Shown: positions 57,700 through 64,000 of the stretch, piece after piece
Layout of the letters: the number at the start of each line of letters is the position of its first letter
How positions within the stretch are numbered: the first letter of the stretch is position 1
Source: Codonopsis lanceolata
Lineage: Eukaryota > Streptophyta > Magnoliopsida > Asterales > Campanulaceae
Reading direction: 5' to 3'
Length of the DNA stretch: 64,000 nucleotides
Assembly: GCA_013146195.2 (NCBI GenBank)
Contig: CM028377.1
Coordinates: 68,886,614-68,950,613 of the forward strand
Program-made: the position numbers and the translations under genes
The notes under the pieces: generated by a model
The model's input: only the letters and a program-made list of their open reading frames with translations
Databases searched by the model: none
Told to the model about the DNA's origin: nothing

Positions 57700-58716
57700 G
57701 GGGAAAATTCTGGCCGGTTCCTTTTTTAAAGTTTCTAACCTCAAAAGTCCACTATTCTTTTTTTCAACCGCAAAATACAACTTTTCAAAATATAGTTCAA
57801 AAATGTCATCGTCTTCTTCAACAGCTCCAGCAACACACTTTAGATTCGAAAATCACGATTGTGCGCAACAAAACGGGGATCAACAAATTATAATAGATCT
57901 GTACTTGGTTAAATGATTTTTCAGTTGAGACGAATGCGGAGAAGGATGAGGAAGAAGAAGACTTACGACGGAGGAGATTGAAGAAAAAGGTGGAGGACGT
58001 AAACTGATTTTTTATGCTTTTGTACTGCAATTCATAAATTTAATTCATGTAAAATTGTTGCACCGCGATATATTCGTACTTTATACTGTAATTTATTGAA
58101 AATTAATTACTTTTTTGCACTTTAACAACCTTTTCAAACCGTGATTCATAAATTCAAACGCTAGCATAGTTTTGTACCGCGATTACAAATTCAAAAAGTT
58201 AACATAGTTTTGCACTGCGATTCTTTTCTTAAAATTGTTACACCGCGATATATTTGCACTTTATATTGTAATTTATTTATTAATTTTTTGCACTTCAACA
58301 ATCTTTTCAAAAGTTGTATCGCGATTCAGAAATCTTTGCACCGCGATTCAAAATTCAAAAGCTAGCATAGTTTTGTACCACGATTCATAAATTCAAAAAT
58401 TTAGCATAGTTTTGCACCACAATTCTTTTCTTAAAATTGTTGCACCGCGATATATTTGTACTTTATACTGTAATTTATTGAAAATTAAATTTTTTTGCAC
58501 TTTAACAACCTTTTCAAAAATTGTATACGGTTCAAAAGTTTGATTCATGTAAAATTGTTGTATCGCGATTCATAAAGCTTAATTGTAATGCGCATACAGT
58601 TCATTAAAGACATCGTAGTCATTTTGCCACCAAAAGTGATTTTTCCGGTTGAAAATAAAAAGGGTATACTATAGCGATTAAATACTTTAAAAAGTGGATC
58701 AACCCGCAAATTTTCC
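57700..58716. mobile_element. CACCGCG-type TIR element, copy C
   Basis: Starts GGGGAAAATTCTGGCCGGTT and ends GATCAACCCGCAAATTTTCC, imperfectly inverted over ~45 bases, with a second inverted pair further in. The inner minisatellite contains TTGCACCGCGATATATTTGT and GCACCGCGATTCAAAATTC. Flanked by ATTATTTTA and TTTATTTTA (58717..58725). Confidence 0.75.
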
Positions 58717-58876
58717 TTTATTTTAGGGTGATAACCGGACAGGTTCCCTGTGATGATATTAAAACCGAAAAAGTCTCATATATTTGTTTTCAACCACTAA
58801 AGTACACTTTTGGTGATAAATGATAAAGATACCCTTAATGAACAATAAACGTGCGCACAGAGCGTGCACAAAGCCA

Positions 58877-59600
58877 CTGCCCAAATTTGAGCATCGGAAT
58901 GAAAACATTGGGTATCGAAACGTACAATTGAAATATGTCAAAATTTGGACGTCGAAATTCAAAAGCCACTGCCTTCGGGCATCAGAATGAAAACATTGGG
59001 TATCGAAATGCACAATTGAAATCTACCAAAATTTGAGCGTCAAAATTCAAAAGGTCACTGCCCAATTTTGGCATCAAAATGCATAATGAAAATCTGTCAA
59101 AATTTGGGCGTCGAAATTCAAAAATCCATTGCCCAATTTGGGCACCAGAATGAAAACAATAGGCATCGAAATGCACAATTGAACAATGTCACCAAATATC
59201 AACATAACTGGGCATCGTAATGGACAAAATTGGCGTTGAAATGAATAAATTAAACACTGCCACCAAATATCAACAAGGTTGGGCATCGAAATTGATAGAA
59301 TTGAATACTGCCACCAAATATCAACATAGTTGGGCTTTGTAATATACAAAATTAGCATAAGAATGAATAAATTAAACACTATCACCAAATATCAACAAAG
59401 TTGAGCACCGAAATGGATAAAATTGACACTGCCACCAAAAATCTACATAGTTGGGCATCAAAATGGACAAAATTGGTGTCAAAATTAATAAATTAAACAC
59501 TACCACCAAATATCAACAAAGGTGGGCATTGAAATGGACAAAATTGACGTTAGAATGAATAAATTGAACACTGCCCACAAATCTGTGTAAAAATTGGGCA
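58877..59600. repeat. Minisatellite, GGGCATCGAAATG type
   Basis: About ten units of 60-85 bases built from TTGGGCATCGAAATGGACAA, AAATTGACGTTAGAATGAAT and ACTGCCACCAAATATCAACA. Minus-strand frames across it are artefacts of the repeat. Confidence 0.85.
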
Positions 59601-59819
59601 TCCGAAAACTTTTGAAGCCCAAAATAGTGCTTAAACATCGTTTTTTGGACTTAAAACAAAAACGTCACTTGGTTTACCCAATGTGTTTTGTAGATCTCAT
59701 CGCATGCTTTGATTTGATATGTGGTGAGTCATGTGGTTCATTCGGGATAAAAAGTTTTGGAGAAAATGGTTCAAGAAAATGAAAAGAGGTCGACAATGAA
59801 GAAAAGAGAGATATAGATG

Positions 59820-60078
59820 AAGCTAGAGGAAGAAGAGAAAGAGAGTGTGATAGATAGAAGAGAAAGGAGTAGCAGGAGGAAGAAGAAGAGAAAGAGAGTG
59901 TGTATGACAGAGTGAAGAAAGAGAGTGTGATAGAGAGAAGAGAAAAAAGTAGTAGGAGAAAGAGAGAGAGAGAGGGAGAGTGTATGACAAAGTGAAGAAA
60001 GAGAGTGTGATAGAGAGAAGAGAAAGAAGTAACATGAGGAAGAAAAAGAGAGAGAGAGAGAGAGAGAGAGAGTATGAT
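59820..60078. repeat. GA-rich tandem repeat
   Basis: Units of about 60-65 bases with AGAGAAAGAGAGTGTGTATG and ATAGAGAGAAGAGAAA, ending in a pure (AG)n run at 60048..60072. Confidence 0.85.
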
Positions 60079-60229
60079 AGAGTGAAGAGAACCAAGTACT
60101 TGGAGGTCACGGGCAGTATTGGATTTTTTTTAATGAAATAACACTTTACCGGTTGACTAAAAATAAAGTGGACTTGAGAGGTTATAATATCTCTTAAAGG
60201 CACCGACCTGTAATTATTCCTTTATTTTA

Positions 60230-61270
60230 TGGAGAAATTCGGGCCGGTCCCTTTTGCAAAGTTTTCAACCTCTTTAGTAGAAAAAAAAAAACCTCTCTAG
60301 TACCCAGTTTTTTTTCTTCATTTTTTCAACTGTAAAAGATCATTTTTTGAAATATTGTTCCGAAAAGGCCATTGTCTCCTTCGATAGCTCCAGTTAATAC
60401 ATTGGATTTGAAAATCACCATTGTTGGTCAACGAAACAGAATGATTTTTCAATAGAAACGAAGAAGGTGGATGACATTGTTTAATTCATTATGATTTTGT
60501 ATCGCGGTGTAAAATTGGATTTGGTAATATTTTATGTATTGTGGTGCAAAATTGGATTAGGCAATCAAAACTTATGTATCGTGGTGCAAAAATTGAATTA
60601 GGGATTTAAAATGATGCATCCGGTGCAAAAATTGATGCAATTAAATTGATGTGTCGCGGTGCCAAAATTGATGCAGTTCAATGCACTTAGTAAGTGACCT
60701 TTGTAACGAGCCTACGATTCATTAAGGGTATTGTAGTCATTTCGCCCCAAAAAGTGAATTTTTATAGTTGAAAAGAAAAACATTGATCCCTAATCCAATT
60801 TTTGCACCGTGATATATTAATTTTGCACCGCGATGCATCAATTTAAATCTCTCATCCAATTTTGCATCTCGATGCATCACATTTTTGCACCGTGATATAA
60901 AATCATAATGAACGAGACGATGTCCTTTGCCTTCTTGTTCAATCTCCTCCATCGTTAGCCTTCTTTTTTCCCCTCCTCATTCGCCTTCGTTCCTACTGAA
61001 AAATCATTCAACCCAGCACAAGTCGATCCTCAATTGTGATTTTTGAACTCAAATTATTGACCGTAGCTGGTAAATAAGACAATCTAGGCATTATAGGAAA
61101 TCAATCCACAATCGTGATTTTCGAACTCAAATTGTTGTCCGGAGCTGTTAAAGAAGACGGTCTAGGCATTATAGAAACAATATTTCAAAAATGGACTTTA
61201 GCGGTTGGAAAAAAGAACGGTGGACTGAGAAAAAAAATGTTTGGCAAAATGTACTGAACCTCAATTTTCC
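60230..61270. mobile_element. CACCGCG-type TIR element, copy E
   Basis: Starts TGGAGAAATTCGGGCCGGTC and ends TACTGAACCTCAATTTTCC. The inside has TTTTGCACCGCGATGCATCA and its inverse GATGCATC/TGTCGCGGTGCC, and an inverted repeat of GTCTCCTTCGATAGCTCC. Flanked by TTTATTTTA (60221..60229) and CTTCTTTTA (61271..61279). Confidence 0.7.
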
Positions 61271-61317
61271 CTTCTTTTAAAGAGTTAAATTTTCATTCAC
61301 CGTTGGTATGTAATTTT

Positions 61318-61905
61318 TTTGGGGTAAATTGTAGGCCAATCAACTTTCTCAAATATCTAACCCCTCTAGTCTCATCTTCTTTTATTTAATCGAAAAATGT
61401 CACTTTTATAAAATTGTTCCGAAGATACTCAGATCCATCTCCTTTTACATCTCTAAAGTATTCTTCCTAAATTATTTTTAAAAAGAAAAATATGGTGGTT
61501 ATGTATAAAGATGAAAAAGAGTGAGAAGTTGGGTAGTAAAGAAGAACAGTAGTTACTACATAACCGTGTCTTCACGAACATAATTTCCCACTCTTGTTCT
61601 TCTTTATTTCTCGTTGTTCTTGTTCTTCTTTATCTCTCGTTGTTCTTGTTCTTCTTTTTCATTTTGTTTATGTGATTGAAAATAAATTTACTTTTGTTTT
61701 TGTGTTGCTATGCATGTAAATTGTTCGATGAAATGCACGAATATGAATTTGTTCGTTGTTGGACACTTTTTTTTTAAAATATGGATGCATGATTTGCAGC
61801 GCTATGTAATATTATTTACAGTCGGAAGGATATATAAATTGATGCAACGCGATACACTGTGTAAGTGATCCGTAACATGCTTTAGGTTCATTAATGATAC
61901 TTGGT
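61318..61905. mobile_element. CACCGCG-family TIR element, copy F (right end lost)
   Basis: The left end GGGGTAAATTGTAGGCC, CTAACCCCTCTAGTCTC and the CATCTCCTTTTACATCTC block match copy H. The right part reaches TGATCCGTAACATGCTTTAG and GTTCATTAATGATACTTGG, then stops. Confidence 0.55.
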
Positions 61906-63002
61906 ATGGGTGATCATAGTTTGGTTTGGTCCACATTTTGCTAAAAAAATGTAGAACCAAAAAATTATAGAACCAGAATCAGACCAATACTCCGTTTAAA
62001 AAAAATAGAACCAGAACCAATCCAATATGTATCAGAAGAAATAATTTGGGTTGTTCGAGAACCAATCAAAATTTATGAGAACCAGAACCGGACGAATACT
62101 TCAGTTATTAACTACTTAATACAAAGAAATTAGTAATCTTGGGATAATTGTGTGTTGTCAAGATAGAAGATTTGGACTTGATATATAACAAATATAACGG
62201 TGGTCATAATTTAAATAATATTTGAGTATAATAGATACGTTAATATAAAATGTGGAAGGTATATAGAAGATTGTAAATATATTTTTTGAAAATTGACTAT
62301 TTAAGTATAATATCATCAATACTAGTATTGTGAACTCTTTATTTGAAACCAAAAGAGTAACATTGTTTAGGAAAAGACAAAATAGTTATAGAAAACGATG
62401 AACAACTAGAAAGTCTAGAATATCATAAGAGAGAGTACACCGGTGAGTTCTACGGGTCTTTAAAGTAAATCTCTCAAAATAACGGAGAATCTTTCCATAA
62501 TTTAAGAATATCTAGATAGGAGATCAACTCCATGAGTATTAGACCAAGAGACTCCAACTTCCCTTGAATCAAGACTCGACTCTCTCTCTCTCTCTCTCTC
62601 TCTCCATCCAAATAAGAAAGTGGGTCCCATTAATTCTTTTTTCTTTTTCTTTGTTTTTTGCATTTTTGCAATTAAAAAAATAAAACAAATATTTTTACGA
62701 ATTACACATTTTTATCTATAAATAGAGACTTAATTTGATTCATTTGGACACCAATGAAAATTTTCAAATTTTAAAGTTATTGGAGATAAAGATGGTGGAG
62801 TATGAAAGATTATGCCGTTTGTGTCAAGTTGTTGTATGAGTTTTTTTTGTTTGGGTAGCTTATGAGTATCAAATGAATTTTTATATTTATTTTTAATGAG
62901 TTGAGTATCAAATGAGAAACAAAGCTGATCTATCGTTGTACATGCTCTAAGAGGAATAAGGAGTGGGCACAACAAATGAGTTGAAGGTTTTAATATAGTG
63001 TA
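61906..63002. other. Spacer with hAT-MITE-like debris
   Basis: 61915..62105 has repeated AGAACCAGAACCGGAC/GGTTTGGTCC phrases resembling the hAT MITE at 27088 in decayed form. (CT)n at 62578..62602. No gene recognised. Confidence 0.4.
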
Positions 63003-63302
63003 AAAATTCTGACCGGTCCCTTTTCCAAAATTATTAACCCCTCCAGTACTCCGTTTTTTTTTTAACCGCAAAAGATCACTTTTCAAAAGAAAATTTATCT
63101 TTTTAACCATTGTACTATTGCCAGCTACCCGATTTGACTAACCATATTTCATAACTCTCAAATTAACCAATGTACTAGTTTTTTTTTTCAACCGCAAAAG
63201 ATCACTTTTCAAAGGAAAAATTATCTTTTTAACTATCGTACTATTGCTAGCTACCCGATTTGACCAACCACATTTTATAACTCTCAAATTGACCAATGTA
63301 CT
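63003..63302. repeat. CACCGCG-family left-end fragment with 123-bp tandem duplication
   Basis: AAAAATTCTGACCGGTCCC and TTTTTTAACCGCAAAAGATC match the family's left end. The stretch CAACCGCAAAAGATCACTTT to ATTGACCAATGTACTA occurs twice (about 63060..63178 and 63183..63302), with TAGCTACCCGATTTGACCAA in both. Confidence 0.65.
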
Positions 63303-63383
63303 AAATAAGTTAGTACGTTGTGGTCCATGTCGTTAATATCTCATCCAATTTCGTAACAGAGTAGCGAAGGGATTTTATGAGGG

Positions 63384-63483
63384 TATTTTTGTCCATCTAA
63401 ATGAAAATATAAAGACAGAGCTCGGTAGCTGACAATAATACGATAGTCAAAAGATAAATTTTCATTTAGATGGACAAAAATAC
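63384..63483. repeat. Inverted repeat next to an LTR
   Basis: GTATTTTTGTCCATCTAAAT (63384) is repeated inverted as ATTTAGATGGACAAAAATAC ending at 63483, so this 100-base segment can form a hairpin that stops exactly where the LTR begins. Confidence 0.75.
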
Positions 63484-64000
63484 TGAAAGAAGACGATAGC
63501 TAGGATTCTCAAGAGAAACTAATGTAGTTTCTAATGTAGCTACAATAGAAGTCACAATGGTCAAAACAATCAAAACAGCGAAAGACAAATAAATCTACAG
63601 TAAAACAGAACTCAAAAGTTTACCAAACGATCTACAAGACTATGCTTGTAGACCTAGCCTTATGGCCAAAAAGATTTCACTAAAAAGATTTATTGTTTTA
63701 CAAAGATATTGTGAAATCACTAAACAAAACACTCTCTCAAGACAGCACGTCTTGGAGAGCACAAACCCCACAGAAAAACAGGTAAAACAAACGTGAGAAG
63801 AAACAAAACAACTTCCTAAAACCTAACAGGAAGACAAAAACAAATCCAGAACTCAATGTAGCTTCCAATGTTATAACATCAGAAGCTACAATCAAAACTG
63901 ATGCACGTCTGCAAAGAAAGACAACTTCTGAATCTTCAAAGTTTCAGCACACAGCTTTTGCCTTTAGTTTTCTCTCTTAATCTCTGCACCCCAGCCGTGT
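63484..64000 (-). repeat. LTR edge of a copia element related to 16188..21087 (cut by window end)
   Basis: Starts TGAAAGAAGACGATAGCTAG where the earlier LTR starts TGAAAGAACGCAATGCCACG. It then shares GGATTCTC, GATCTACAAGACTATGCTTG / TAGACC, AACAAACGTGAGAAGAAAC and CTTCCTAAAACCTAACAGGA in the same order. No primer site lies outside, so this is the outer end of a 3' or solo LTR if it is oriented like its relative. It continues beyond the window. Confidence 0.7.

Larger units (their letters stand above)
58726..60220. mobile_element. CACCGCG-family TIR element, copy D, with two foreign minisatellites
   Basis: The left end GGGTGATAACCGGACAGGTT and the right end AGGCACCGACCTGTAATTAT are inverted. 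The inside differs from its siblings: a GGGCATCGAAATGGACAAAA minisatellite and a GA-rich repeat. Flanked by TTTATTTTA at 58717..58725 and 60221..60229. Confidence 0.7.

Noticed and set aside
59074..59388. 104-codon minus-strand frame
   Set aside because: Arises from the GGGCATCGAAATG minisatellite; periodic peptide without a start context.
59823..60203. 126-codon open frame on the minus strand, Leu/Ser/Phe-rich
   Set aside because: It is the reading of the GA-rich tandem repeat; no conserved composition beyond the repeat.

Overview
This window is nuclear DNA from a flowering plant, most likely a core eudicot; I cannot name the genus. The evidence is intron-split genes with GT-AG junctions, plant-only families (malectin-like LRR receptor kinase, CYP71-type P450, AIRP2-type RING ligase, PPR and F-box fragments), AT-rich spacers and very dense plant-type transposons. 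One 100-base run of N (8520..8619) marks an assembly gap.

Only two host genes look close to complete. The first is a 15-exon malectin-like LRR receptor kinase on the minus strand (39157..45681). Its reconstructed exons sum to 2790 nt, or 929 residues. The second is a 5-exon AIRP2-like RING E3 ligase on the plus strand (49775..53688), but one base is missing inside its last Cys pair, so as written it stops early. A CYP71-type P450 first exon (15231..16151) has two in-frame stops and no second exon. A small two-exon reading frame (21863..22846, 86 codons) is unrecognised.

The rest is mobile DNA. (i) 75..8438, minus strand: a decayed SIRE-like Ty1-copia element with gag, protease, integrase, RT and RNase H, plus an additional envelope-like/'putative plant transposon protein' reading frame downstream of pol, whose start codon lies alone before an intron. 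(ii) 8.6-15 kb: Helitron helicase remnant, SINE-like copy, foldback elements and AT-rich tandem repeats. (iii) 16188..21087: a copia element with both LTRs, PBS and PPT, internally deleted so that only gag and scraps of pol remain, inserted in the P450 intron. (iv) 23532..29235: three nested LTR insertions and a hAT MITE, each with its own target duplication, set inside a ~180-bp tandem repeat. (v) 29937..31448 and 35632..37170: two Mutator-like elements that captured host gene pieces (PPR; F-box plus LRR). (vi) 32160..33430: a decayed DD39D mariner transposase. (vii) 54.3-64 kb: an RTE-type LINE tail, then a run of TIR elements joined end to end through a repeated 9-bp TTTATTTTA-like junction, and finally the edge of a second LTR related to the one at 16-21 kb.

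The genes do not form a pathway. The value of the window lies in its insertion history: who jumped into whom, which host genes were captured, and an apparently undescribed family of TIR elements carrying CACCGCG-type minisatellites that repeatedly inserted next to one another.
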